Below, one piece after another: positions 1-13,344 of a stretch of 64,000 nt of DNA; the stretch's first letter is position 1; every line of letters starts with the position of its first letter. The notes beneath the pieces are model-generated. The model was not told the DNA's origin. It did not search any database and saw only the letters and a list, made by a program, of their open reading frames with translations. Origin of the DNA: Mastigias papua (Eukaryota > Cnidaria > Scyphozoa > Rhizostomeae > Mastigiidae). The position numbers and the translations under genes are program-made. The DNA lies in contig OZ025269.1 in assembly GCA_964019165.1 (NCBI GenBank), forward strand, positions 15,324,687 to 15,388,686. Direction: 5' to 3'.

Positions 1-799
1 AACATGACTAAAGTTGATATTGGTTGAGTTTGACAACCGATTGAAAAGTGATGAAAATGAGGCAATTTTGGCCAAGAGGTAAGGCTATAGCCTTGGTATT
101 TTGCCTAAACATGACTAAAATTGAAATTGGTTGAGTTTCACTGCAGATTGAACAGTGATGAAAATGAGGCAATTTTGGCCAAAAAGTAAGGCTATAGCCT
201 TGGCATTTTGCCTAAAAATGACTAAAATTAACATTGGTTGAGTTTGACTGCAGATTGAAAAGTGATGACAATGAGGCAATTTTGGCCAAAAAGTAAGGCT
301 ATAGCCTTGGTATTTTGCCTAACCATGACTATAATTGAAATTGGTCGAGTTTGACTGCAGATTGAAAAGTGATGAAAATGAGGCAATTTTGGCCAAAAAG
401 TAAGGCTATAGCCTTGGTATTTTGCCTAACCATGACTAAAATTGAAATTATTTGAGGTTGAGTGCAGATTGATAAGTGATGAAAATGAGGCAATTTTGGC
501 CAAAAAGTAAGGCTATAGCCTTGGTATGTTGCCTAAAAATGACTAAAATTGAAATTGGTTGAGTTTGACTACAGACCTAAATGTGCTGAAAATGAGGCAA
601 TGTTGGCCAAAAGGTAAGGCTATAGCCTTGGTGTTCTGCCTAAAATGACTAAAATTGAAATTGGTTGAGGTTGACTGCAGAATGACAAGTGACGGAACTG
701 AGGCAATTTTGGCCACAAAGTACGGCTATAGCCTTGATAGTTTGCCTAAACATGACTAAAATTGAATGTGGTTGAGTTTGCTGCAGATTGAAAAGTGAT

Positions 800-2040
800 G
801 ACAATGAGGCAATTTTGGCCAAAAAGAAAGGCTATAGTCTTGGCATTTTGCCTAAACATGACTAAAGTTGACATTGGTTGAGGTTGACAACCGATTGAAA
901 AGTGATGAAAATGAAGCAATTTTGGCCAAAAAGTAAGGCTATAGCCTTGGCATTTTGCCTAAAAATGACTAAAATTGAAATTGGTTGAGTTTGACTGCAG
1001 ATTGAAAAGTGATGACAATGAGGCAATTTTGGCCAAAAAGTAAGGCTATAGCCTTGGTATTTTGCCTAAAAATGACTAAAATTGAAATAGGTTGAGTTTG
1101 ACTGCAGATTGAACAGTGATGAAAATGAGGCAATTTTGGCCAAAAAGAAAGGCTATAGTCTTGGCATTTTGCCTAAACATGACTAAAGTTGACATTGGTT
1201 GAGGTTGACAACCGATTGAAAAGTGATGAAAATGAAGCAATTTTGGCCAAAAAGTAAGGCTATAGCCTTGGTATGTTGCCTAAAAATGACTAAAATTGAA
1301 ATTGGTTGAGTTTGACTGCAGACTTAAATATGCTGAAAATGAGGCAATGTTGGCCAAAAAGTAAGGCTATAGCCTTGGTATTTTGCCTACAAATGACTAA
1401 AAGTGTAATTGGTTGAGTTTGACTGCAGATTGAAAAGTGATGACAATGAGGCAATTTTGGCCAAAACGTAAGGCTATAGTCTTGGCATTTTGCCTAAACA
1501 TGACTAAAGTTGACATTGGTTGAGTTTGACAACCGATTGAAAAGTGATGAAAATGAGGCAATTTTGCCCAAAAAGTAAGGCTATAGCCTTGGTATTTTGC
1601 ATAACAATGACTAAAACTGAAATTGGTTGAGTTTGACTGCAGATTGAAAAGTGATGAAAATGAAGCAATTTTGGCCAAAAAGTAAGGCTATAGCCTTGGC
1701 ATTTTGCCTAAAAATGACTAAAATTGAAATTGGTTGAGTTTGACTGCAGATTGAAAAGTGATGACAATGAGGCAATTTTGGCCAAAACGAAAGGCTATAG
1801 TCTTGGCATTTTGCCTAAACATGACTAAAGTTGACATTGGTTGAGTTTGACAACCGATTGAAAAGTGATGAAAATGAGGCAATTTTGGCCAAAAAGTAAG
1901 GCTATAGCCTTGGTATTTTGCATAACAATGACTAAAACTGAAATTGGTTGAGTTTGACTGCAGATTGAAAAGTGATGAAAATGAAGCAATTTTGGCCAAA
2001 AAGTAAGGCTATAGCCTTGGCATTTTGCCTAAAAATGACT
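800..2040 (+). repeat. 3-monomer (321-bp) higher-order repeat, about 4 copies
   Basis: The marker AAAGTTGACATTGG lies at 864, 1,185, 1,506 and 1,827, exactly 321 bp apart. Each is preceded by TATAGTCTTGGCATTTTGCC and followed by the CAACCGATT form. The copies from about 1,390 and 1,711 are the most alike. Beyond 2,040 the phase changes and the next marker follows at 535 bp (2,362). Confidence 0.8.
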
Positions 2041-2759
2041 AAAATTGAAATTGGTTGAGTTTGACTGCAGATTGAAAAGTGATGACAATGAGGCAATTTT
2101 GGCCAAAAAGTAAGGCTATAGCCTTGGTATGTTGCCTAAAAATGACTAAAATTGAAATTGGTTGAGTTTGATTGCAGACTTAAATATGCTGAAAATGAGG
2201 CAATGTTGGCCAAAAAGTAAGGCTATAGCCTTGGTATTTTGCCTAAAAATGACTAAAAGTGTAATTGGTTGAGTTTGACTGCAGATTGAAAAGTGATGAC
2301 AATGAGGCAATTTTGGCCAAAACGTAAGGCTATAGTCTTGGCATTTTGCCTAAACATGACTAAAGTTGATATTGGTTGAGTTTGACAACCGATTGAAAAG
2401 TGATGAAAATGAGGCAATTTTGGCCAAGAGGTAAGGCTATAGCCTTGGTATTTTGCCTAAACATGACTAAAATTGAAATTGGTTGAGTTTGACTGCAGAT
2501 TGAAAAGTGATGAAAATGAAGCAATTTTGGCCAAAAAGTAAGGCTATAGCCTTGGTATTTTGCCTAACCATGACTAACATTGAAATTGGTTGAGGTTGAC
2601 TGCAGAACGAAAAGTGACGGAACTGAGGCAATTTTGGCCAAAAAGTAAGGCTATAGCCTTGATAGTTTGCCTATACATGACTAAAATTGAAAGTGGTTGA
2701 GTTTGACTGCAGATTGAAAAGTGATGACAATGAGGCAATTTTGGCCAAAAAGTAAGGCT

Positions 2760-3720
2760 ATAGCCTTGGTATTTTGCCTAAAAATGACTAAAATTGAAAT
2801 TGGTTGAGTTTGACTGCAGATTGAAAAGTGATGAAAATGAGGCAATTTTGGCCAAAAAGTAAGGCTATAGTCTTGGCATTTTGCCTAAACATGACTAAAG
2901 TTGACATTGGTTGAGTTTGACAACCGATTGAAAAGTGATGAAAATGAAGCAGTTTTGGCCAAAAAGTAAGGCTATAGCCTTGGCATTCTGCCTAAAAATG
3001 ACTAAAATTGAAATTGGTTGAGTTTGACTGCAGATTGAAAAGTGATGACAATGAGGCAATTTTGGCCAAACAGTAAGGCTATAGCCTTGGTATTTTGCCT
3101 AAAAATAACTAAAATTGAAATTGGTCGAGTTTGACTGCAGATTGAAAAGTGATGAAAATGAAGCAATTTTGGCCAAAAAGTAAGGCTATAGCCTTGGTAT
3201 TTTGCCTAACCATGACTAACATTGAAATTGGTTGAGGTTGACTGCAGAACGAAAAGTGACGGAACTGAGGCAATTTTGGCCAAAAAGTAAGGCTATAGCC
3301 TTGGTATTTTGCCTAAAAATGACTAAAATTGAAATTGGTTGAGTTTGACTGCAGATTGAACAGTGATGAAAATGAGGCAATTTTGGCCAAAAAGTAAGGC
3401 TATAGTCTTGGCATTTTGCCTAAACATGACTAAAGTTGACATTGGTTGAGGTTGACAACCGATTGAAAAGTGATGAAAATGAAGCAGTTTTGGCCAAAAA
3501 GTAAGGCTATAGCCTTGGCATTTTGCCTAAAAATGACTAAAATTGAAATTGGTTGAGTTTGACTGCAGATTGAAAAGTGATGACAATGAGGCAATTTTGG
3601 CCAAACAGTAAGGCTATAGCCTTGGTATTTTGCCTAAAAATGACTAAAATTGAAATTGGTTGAGTTTGACTGCAGATTGAAAAGTGATGAAAATGAGGCA
3701 ATTTTGGCCAAAAAGTAAGG
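2760..3720 (+). repeat. 5-monomer (535-bp) higher-order repeat, about 1.8 copies
   Basis: Bases from 2,760 recur 535 bp later. AAAGTTGACATTGG is at 2,897 and 3,432, GAAGCAGTTTTGG is in both copies, and GGCCAAACAGTAAGG is in both. Differences are scattered substitutions such as GAAAAG against GAACAG. Similarity in this register is lost after about 3,190 and 3,720. Confidence 0.75.
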
Positions 3721-3829
3721 CTATAGCCTTGATAGTTTGCCTATACATGACTAAAATTGAAAGTGGTTGAGTTTGACTGCAGATTGAAAAGTGATGACAA
3801 TGAGGCAATTTTGGCCAAAAAGTAAGGCT

Positions 3830-5090
3830 ATAGCCTTGGCATTTTGCTTAAAAATAACTAAAATTGAAATTGATCGAGTTTGACTGCAGATTGAAAAGTG
3901 ATGACAATGAGGCAATTTTGGCCAAAAAGTAAGGCTATAGCCTTGGTATTTTGCCTAAAAATGACTAAAATTGAAATTGGTTGAGTTTGACTGCAGATTG
4001 AAAAGTGATGAAAATGAGGTAATTTTGGCCAAAACGTAAGGCTATAGTCTTGGCATATTGCCTAAACATGACTAAAGTTGACATTGGTTGAGTTTGACAA
4101 CCGATTGAAAAGTGATGAAAATGAAGCAATTGTGGCCAAAAAGTAAGGCTATAGCCTTGGCATTTTGCCTAAAAATGACTAAAATTGAAATTGGTTGAGT
4201 TTGACTGCAGATTGAAAAGTGATGACAATGAGGCAATTTTGGCCAAACAGTAAGGCTATAGCCTTGGTACTTTGCCTAAAAATGACTAAAATTGAAATTG
4301 GTTGAGTTTGACTGCAGATTGAAAAGTGATGAAAATGAAGCAATTTTGGCCAAAAAGTAAGGCTATAGCCTTGATAGTTTGCCTAAACATGACTAAACTT
4401 GAAATTGGTTGAGTTTGACTGCAGATTGAAAAGTGATGACAATGAGGCAATTTTGGCCAAAAAGTAAGGCTATAGCCTTGGCATTTTGCTTAAAAATAAC
4501 TAAAATTGAAATTGATCGAGTTTGACTGCAGATTGAAAAGTGATGACAATGAGGCAATTTTGGCCAAAAAGTAAGGCTATAGCCTTGGTATTTTGCCTAA
4601 AAATGACTAAAATTGAAATTGGTTGAGTTTGACTGCAGATTGAAAAGTGATGAAAATGAGGTAATTTTGGCCAAAACGTAAGGCTATAGTCTTGGCATAT
4701 TGCCTAAACATGACTAAAGTTGACATTGGTTGAGTTTGACAACCGATTGAAAAGTGATGAAAATGAAGCAATTGTGGCCAAAAAGTAAGGCTATAGCCTT
4801 GGCATTTTGCCTAAAAATGACTAAAATTGAAATTGGTTGAGTTTGACTGCAGATTGAAAAGTGATGACAATGAGGCAATTTTGGCCAAACAGTAAGGCTA
4901 TAGCCTTGGTACTTTGCCTAAAAATGACTAAAATTGAAATTGGTTGAGTTTGACTGCAGATTGAAAAGTGATGAAAATGAAGCAATTTTGGCCAAAAAGT
5001 AAGGCTATAGCCTTGATAGTTTGCCTAAACATGACTAAACTTGAAATTGGTTGAGTTTGACTGCAGATTGAAAAGTGATGACAATGAGGC
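3830..5090 (+). repeat. 6-monomer (642-bp) higher-order repeat, 2 near-identical copies
   Basis: The rare segment ATTTTGCTTAAAAATAAC is at 3,841 and 4,483. AAAGTTGACATTGG is at 4,074 and 4,716, and CTTGGTACTTTGCC is in both copies, all 642 bp apart. By eye the copies are almost the same up to about 5,083, where GCAATTTTGG is replaced by GCAATGTTGG. This looks like a recent duplication. Confidence 0.8.
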
Positions 5091-7187
5091 AATGTTGGCC
5101 AAACAGTAAGGCTATAGCCTTGGCATTTTGCCTAAAAATAACTAGAATTGAAATTGGTCGAGTTTGACTGCAGATTGAAAAGTGATGAAAATGAGGCAAT
5201 TTTGGCCAAAAAGTAAGGCTATAGCCTTGGTATTTTGCCTAACCATGACTGAAATTGAAATTGGTTGAGTTTGACTGCAGATTGAAAAGTGATGAAAATG
5301 AGGCAATTTTGGCCAAAACGTAAGGCTATAGTCTTTGCATTTTGCCTAAACATGACTAAAGTTGAAATTGGTTGAGTTTGACTGCAGATTGAAAAGTGAT
5401 GACAATGAGGCAATTTTGGCCAAAAAGTAAGGCTATAGCCTTGGTATGTTGCCTAAAAATGACTAAAATTGAAATTGGTAGAGTTTGACTGCAGACTTAA
5501 ATGTGCTGAAAATGAGGCAATGTTGGCCAAAAGGTAAGGCTATAGCCTTGGTGTTTTGCCTAAAATGACTAACATTGAAATTGGTTGAGGTTGACTGCAG
5601 AACGAAAAGTGACGGAACTGAGGCAATTTTGGCCAAAAAGTAAGGCTATAGCCTTGGTATTTTGCCTAAAAATGACTAAAATTGAAATTGGTTGAGTTTG
5701 ACTGCAGATTGAAAAGTGATGAAAATGTGGCAATTTTGGCCAAAAAGTAAGGCTATAGCCTTGGCATTTTGCCTAAAAATGACTAAAAGTGTAATTGGTT
5801 GAGTTTGACTGCAGATTGAAAAGTGATGACAATGAGGGAACTTTGGCCAAAAAGTAAGGCTATAGCCTTGGTATTTTGCCTAACCATGACTAACATTGAA
5901 ATTATTTGAGGTTGAGTGCAGATTGAAAAGTGATGAAAATGAGGCAATTTTGGCCAAAAAGTAAGGCTATAGCCTTGGTATTTTGCCTAAAAATGACTAA
6001 AAGTGTAATTGGTTGAGTTTGACTGCAGATTGAAAAGTGATGAAAATGAGGCAATTTTGGCCAAAACGTAAGGCTATAGTCTTGGCATTTTGCCTAAACA
6101 TGACTAAAGTTGACATTGGTTGAGGTTGACAACCGATTGAAAAGTGATGAAAATGAGGCAATTTTGGCCAAACAGTAAGGCTATAGCCTTGGTATTTTGC
6201 ATAACAATGACTACAATTGAAATTTGTTGAGTGTGACTGCAGATTGAAAAGTGATGAAAATGAAGCAATGTTGGCCAAAAAGTAAGGCTATATCCTTGGT
6301 ATGTTGCCTAAAAATGACTAAAATTGAAATTGGTTGAGTTTGACTGCAGATTGAAAAGTGATGACAATGCGGCAATTTTGGCCAAACAGTAAGGCTATAG
6401 CCTTGGCATTTTGCCTAAAAATAACTAAAATTGAAATTGGTCGAGTTTGACTGCAGATTGAAAAGTGAGGAAAATGAGGCAATTTTGGCCAAAAAGTAAG
6501 GCTATAGCCTTGGTATTTTGCCTAACCATGACTGAAATTGAAATTGGTTGAGTTTGACTGCAGATTGAAAAGTGATGAAAATGAGGCAATTTTGGTCAAA
6601 ACGTAAGACTATAGTCTTGGCATTTTGCCTAAACATGACTAAAGTTGAAATTGGTTGAGTTTGACTGCAGATTGAAAAGTGATGACAATGAGGCAATTTT
6701 GGCCAAAAAGTAAGGCTATAGCCTTGGTATGTTGCCTAAAAATGACTAAAATTGAAATTGGTTGAGTTTGACTGCAGATTGAAAAGTGATGAAAATGTGG
6801 CAATTTTGGCCAAACAGTAAGGCTATAGCCTTGATAGTTTGCCTAAAATTGACTAAAATTGAAATTGGTCGAGTTTGACTGCAGATTGAAAATTGATGAA
6901 AATGAGGCAATTTTGGCCAAAAAGTAAGGCTATAGCCTTGGTATTTTGCCTAACCATGACTGAAATTGAAATTGGTTGAGTTTGACTGCAGATTGAAAAG
7001 TGATGAAAATGAGGCAATTTTGGCCAAAACGTAAGGCTATAGTCTTTGCATTTTGCCTAAACATGACTAAAGTTGAAATTGGTTGAGTTTGACTGCAGAT
7101 TGAAAAGTGATGACAATGAGGCAATTTTGGCCAAAAAGTAAGGCTATAGCCTTGGTATGTTGCCTAAAAATGACTAAAATTGAAATT

Positions 7188-9740
7188 GGTAGAGTTTGAC
7201 TGCAGACTTAAATGTGCTGAAAATGAGGCAATGTTGGCCAAAAGGTAAGGCTATAGCCTTGGTGTTTTGCCTAAAATGACTAACATTGAAATTGGTTGAG
7301 GTTGACTGCAGAACGAAAAGTGACGGAACTGAGGCAATTTTGGCCAAAAAGTAAGGCTATAGCCTTGGTATTTTGCCTAAAAATGACTAAAATTGAAATT
7401 GGTTGAGTTTGACTGCAGATTGAAAAGTGATGAAAATGTGGCAATTTTGGCCAAAAAGTAAGGCTATAGCCTTGGCATTTTGCCTAAAAATGACTAAAAG
7501 TGTAATTGGTTGAGTTTGACTGCAGATTGAAAAGTGATGACAATGAGGGAACTTTGGCCAAAAAGTAAGGCTATAGCCTTGGTATTTTGCCTAACCATGA
7601 TTAACATTGAAATTATTTGAGGTTGAGTGCAGATTGAAAAGTGATGAAAATGAGGCAATTTTGGCCAAAAAGTAAGGCTATAGCCTTGGTATTTTGCCTA
7701 AAAATGACTAAAAGTGTAATTGGTTGAGTTTGACTGCAGATTGAAAAGTGATGAAAATGAGGCAATTTTGGCCAAAGCGTAAGGCTATAGTCTTGGCATT
7801 TTGCCTAAACATGACTAAAGTTGACATTGGTAGAGTTTGACTGCAGACTTAAATGTGCTGAAAATGAGGCAATGTTGGCCAAAAGGTAAGGCTATAGCCT
7901 TGGTGTTTTGCCTAAAATGACTAACATTGAAATTGGTTGAGGTTGACTGCAGAACGAAAAGTGACGGAACTGAGGCAATTTTGGCCAAAAAGTAAGGCTA
8001 TAGCCTTGGTATTTTGCCTAAAAATGACTAAAATTGAAATTGGTTGAGTTTGACTGCAGATTGAAAAGTGATGAAAATGTGGCAATTTTGGCCAAAAAGT
8101 AAGGCTATAGCCTTGGCATTTTGCCTAAAAATGACTAAAAGTGTAATTGGTTGAGTTTGACTGCAGATTGAAAAGTGATGACAATGAGGGAACTTTGGCC
8201 AAAAAGTAAGGCTATAGCCTTGGTATTTTGCCTAACCATGATTAACATTGAAATTATTTGAGGTTGAGTGCAGATTGAAAAGTGATGAAAATGAGGCAAT
8301 TTTGGCCAAAAAGTAAGGCTATAGCCTTGGTATTTTGCCTAAAAATGACTAAAAGTGTAATTGGTTGAGTTTGACTGCAGATTGAAAAGTGATGAAAATG
8401 AGGCAATTTTGGCCAAAACGTAAGGCTATAGTCTTGGCATTTTGCCTAAACATGACTAAAGTTGACATTGGTTGAGTTTGACAACCGATTGAAAAGTGAT
8501 GAAAATGAGGCAATTTTGGCCAAACAGTAAGGCTATAGCCTTGGTATTTTGCATAACAATGACTACAATTGAAATTTGTTGAGTGTGACTGCAGATTGAA
8601 AAGTGATGAAAATGAAGCAATGTTGGCCAAAAAGTAAGGCTATATCCTTGGTATGTTGCCTAAAAATGACTAAAATTGAAATTGGTTGAGTTTGACTGCA
8701 GATTGAAAAGTGATGACAATGCGGCAATTTTGGCCAAAAAGTAAGGCTATAGCCTTGGCATTTTGCCTAAAAATAACTAAAATTGAAATTGGTAGAGTTT
8801 GACTGCAGACTTAAATGTGCTGAAAATGAGGCAATGTTGGCCAAAAGGTAAGGCTATAGCCTTGGTGTTTTGCCTAAAATGACTAACATTGAAATTGGTT
8901 GAGGTTGACTGCAGAACGAAAAGTGACGGAACTGAGGCAATTTTGGCCAAAAAGTAAGGCTATAGCCTTGGTATTTTGCCTAAAAATGACTAAAATTGAA
9001 ATTGGTTGAGTTTGACTGCAGATTGAAAAGTGATGAAAATGTGGCAATTTTGGCCAAAAAGTAAGGCTATAGCCTTGGCATTTTGCCTAAAAATGACTAA
9101 AAGTGTAATTGGTTGAGTTTGACTGCAGATTGAAAAGTGATGACAATGAGGGAACTTTGGCCAAAAAGTAAGGCTATAGCCTTGGTATTTTGCCTAACCA
9201 TGATTAACATTGAAATTATTTGAGGTTGAGTGCAGATTGAAAAGTGATGAAAATGAGGCAATTTTGGCCAAAAAGTAAGGCTATAGCCTTGGTATTTTGC
9301 CTAAAAATGACTAAAAGTGTAATTGGTTGAGTTTGACTGCAGATTGAAAAGTGATGAAAATGAGGCAATTTTGGCCAAAACGTAAGGCTATAGTCTTGGC
9401 ATTTTGCCTAAACATGACTAAAGTTGACATTGGTTGAGTTTGACAACCGATTGAAAAGTGATGAAAATGAGGCAATTTTGGCCAAACAGTAAGGCTATAG
9501 CCTTGGTATTTTGCATAACAATGACTACAATTGAAATTTGTTGAGTGTGACTGCAGATTGAAAAGTGATGAAAATGAAGCAATGTTGGCCAAAAAGTAAG
9601 GCTATATCCTTGGTATGTTGCCTAAAAATGACTAAAATTGAAATTGGTTGAGTTTGACTGCAGATTGAAAAGTGATGACAATGCGGCAATTTTGGCCAAA
9701 CAGTAAGGCTATAGCCTTGGCATTTTGCCTAAAAATAACT
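7188..9740 (+). repeat. Nested 641-bp and 962-bp higher-order repeats
   Basis: The marker GGTAGAGTTTGACTGCAG followed by ACTTAAATGTGCTG is at 7,188, 7,829 and 8,791. The first spacing is 641 bp (6 monomers) and the second 962 bp (9 monomers). The 962-bp unit adds a block with ACATTGGTTGAG, CAACCGATT, GCATAACAATG and TATATCCTTGG. The units at 7,829-8,790 and 8,791-9,740 are close copies. The same marker also occurs earlier at 5,477, 1,711 bp before 7,188. Confidence 0.78.
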
Positions 9741-12700
9741 AAAATTGAAATTGGTCGAGTTTGACTGCAGATTGAAAAGTGATGAAAATGAGGCAATTTT
9801 GGCCAAAAAGTAAGGCTATAGCCTTGGTATTTTGCCTAACCATGACTGAAATTGAAATTGGTTGAGTTTGACTGCAGATTGAAAAGTGATGAAAATGAGG
9901 CAATTTTGGTCAAAACGTAAGAATATAGTCTTGGCATTTTGCCTAAACATGACTAAAGTTGAAATTGGTTGAGTTTGACTGCAGATTGAAAAGTGATGAC
10001 AATGAGGCAATTTTGGCCAAAAAGTAAGGCTATAGCCTTGGTATGTTGCCTAAAAATGACTAAAATTGAAATTGGTTGAGTTTGACTGCAGATTGAAAAG
10101 TGATGAAAATGTGGCAATTTTGGCCAAAAAGTAAGCCTATAGCCTTGATAGTTTGCCTAAAAATAACTAAAATTGAAATTGGTCGAGTTTGACTGCAGAT
10201 TGAAAAGTGATGAAAATGAGGCAATTTTGGCCAAAAAGTAAGGCTATAGCCTTGGTATTTTGCCTAACCATGACTAAAATTGAAATTATTTGAGGTTGAG
10301 TGCAGATTGAAAAGTGATGAAAATGAGGCAATTTTGGCCAAAAAGTAAGGCTATAGCCTTGGTATTTTGCCTAAAAATGACTAAAAGTGTAATTGGTTGA
10401 GTTTGACTGCAGATTGAAAAGTGATGAAAATGAGGCAATTTTGGCCAAAACGTAAGGCTATAGTCTTGGCATTTTGCCTAAACATGACTAAAGTTGACAT
10501 TGGTTGAGTTTGACAACCGATTGAAAAGTGATGAAAATGAGGCAATTTTGGCCAAACAGTAAGGCTATAGCCTTGGTATTTTGCATAACAATGACTACAA
10601 TTGAAATTTGTTCAGTTTGACTGCAGACTTAAATGTGCTGAAAATGAGGCAATGTTGGCCAAAAGGTAAGGTTATAGCCTTGGTGTTCTGCCTAAAATGA
10701 CTAAAATTGAAATTGGTTGAGGTTGACTGCAGAATGAAAAGTGACGGAACTGAGGCAATTTTGGCCAAAAAGTACGGCTATAGCCTTGGTATTTTGCCTA
10801 AAAATGACTAAAATTGAAATTGGTTGAGTTTGACTGCAGATTGAAAAGTGATGAATATGAGTCAATTTTGGCAAAAAAGTAAGGCTATAGCCTTGATAGT
10901 TTGCCTAAACATGACTAAAGTTGAAATTGGTTGAGTTTGACTGCAGACTTAAATGTGCTGAAAATGAGGCAATTTTGGCCAAAAAGTAAGGCTATAGCCT
11001 TGGTATTTTGCCTACAAATGACTAAAAGTGTAAGTGGTTGAGGTTGACTGCAGAATGAAAAGTGACGGAACTGAGGCAATTTTGGCCAAAAAGTAAGGCT
11101 ATAGCCTTGGTATTTTGCCTAAAAATGACTAAAATTGAAATTGGTTGAGTTTGACTGCAGATTGAAAAGTGATGAAAATGAGGCAATTTTGGCCAAAACG
11201 TAAGGCTATAGTCTTGGCATTTTGCCTAAACATGACTAAATTTGACATTGGTTGAGTTTGACTGCAGATTGAAAAATGATGAAAATGAAGCAATTTTGGC
11301 CAAAAAGTAAGGCTATAGCCTTGGCATTTTGCCTAAAAATGACTAAAAGTGTAATTGGTTGAGTTTGACTGCAGATTGAAAAGTGATGACAATGAGGGAA
11401 CTTTGGCCAAAAAGTAAGGCTATAGCCTTGGTGTTTTGCCTAAAATGACTAAAATTGAAATTGGTTGAGGTTGACTGTAGAAAGAAAAGTGACGGAACTG
11501 AGGCAACTTTGGCCAAAAAGTAAGGCTATAGCCTTGGTATTTTGCCTAAAAATGACTAAAATTGAAATTGGTTGAGTTTGACTGCAGATTGAAAAGTGAT
11601 GAAAATGAGGCAATTTTGGCCAAAACGTAAGGCTATAGTCTTGGCATTTTGCCTAAACATGACTAAAGTTGACATTGGTTGAGTGTGACAACCGATTGAA
11701 AAGTGATGAAAATGAAGCAATTTTGGCCAAAAAGTAAGGCTATAGCCTTGGCATTTTGCCTAAACATGACTAAAGTTGACATTGATTGAGTTTGACTGCA
11801 GATTGAAAAGTGATGACAACGAGGCAATTTTGGCCAAAAAGTAAGGCTATAGCCTTGGTATGTTGCCTAAAAATGACTAAGATTGAAATTGGTTGAGTTT
11901 GACTGCAGACTTAAATGTGCTGAAAATGAGGCAATGTTGGCCAAAAGGTAAGGCTATAGCCTTGGTGTTTTGCCTAAAATGACTAACATTGAAATTGGTT
12001 GAGGTTGACTGCAGAACGAAAAGTGACGGAACTGAGGCAATTTTGGCCAAAAAGTAAGGCTATAGCCTTGGTATTTTGCCTAAAAATGACTAAAATTGAA
12101 ATTGGTTGAGTGTGACTGCAGATTGAAAAGTGATGAAAATGAAGCAATTTTGGCCAAAAAGTAAGGCTATAGCCTTGGTTTTTTGCCTAACCATGACTAA
12201 AATTGAAATTATTTGAGGTTGAGTGCAGATTGAAAAGTGATGAAAATGAGGCAATTTTGGCCAAAAAGTAAGGCTATAGCCTTGGTATATTGCCTGAAAA
12301 TGACTAAAGTGTAATTGGTTGAGTTTGACTGCAGATTGAAAAGTGATGAAAATGAAGCAATTTTGGCCAAAAAGTAAGGCTATAGCCTTGGTATTTTGCC
12401 TAAAAATGACTAAAATTGAAATTGGTTGAGTTTGACTGCAGATTGAAAAGTGATGAAAATGAGGCAATTTTGGCCAAAACGTAAGGCTATAGTCTTGGCA
12501 TTTTGCCTAAACATGACTAAAGTTGACATTGCCTGAGTGTGACAACCGATTGAAAAGTGATGAAAATGAAGCAATTTTGGCCAAAAAGTAAGGCTATAGC
12601 CTTGGCATTTTGCCTAAAAATAACTAAAATTGAAATTGGTTGAGGTTGACTGCAGATCGAAAAGTGATGACATTGAGGCAATTTTGGCCAAAAAGTAAGG

Positions 12701-13344
12701 CTATAGCCTTGGTATGTTGCCTAAAAATGACTAAAATTGAAATTGGTTGAGGTTGACTGCAGAATGAAAAGTGATGAAACTGTGGCAATTTTGGCCAAAA
12801 AGTAAGGCTATAGCCTTGGTATTTTGCCTAAAAATGACTAAAAGTGTAATTGGTTGAGTTTGACTGCAGATTGAAAAGTGATGACAATGAGGCAATTTTG
12901 GCCAAAAAGTAAGGCTATAGCCTTGGTGTTTTGCCTAAAATGACTAAAATTGAAAGTGGTTGAGGTTGACTGCAGAATGAAAAGTGACGGAAATGAGGCA
13001 ATTTTGGCCAAAAACTAAGGCTATAGCCTTGGTATTTTGCCTAAACATGACTAAAATTGAAATTGGTTGAGTTTGACTGCAGATTGAAAAGTGATGAAAA
13101 TGAGGCAATTTTGGCCAAAAAGTAAGGCTATAGCCTTGGTATTTTGCCTAAAAATGACTAAAATTGAAATTGGTTGAGTTTGACTGCAGATTGAAAAGTG
13201 ATGACAATGAGGCAATTTTGGCCAAAACGTAAGGCTATAGTCTTGGCATTTTGCCTAAACATGACTAAAGTTGACATTGATTGAGTTTGACTGCAGATTG
13301 AAAAGTGATGACAACGAGGCAATTTTGGCCAAAAAGTAAGGCTA

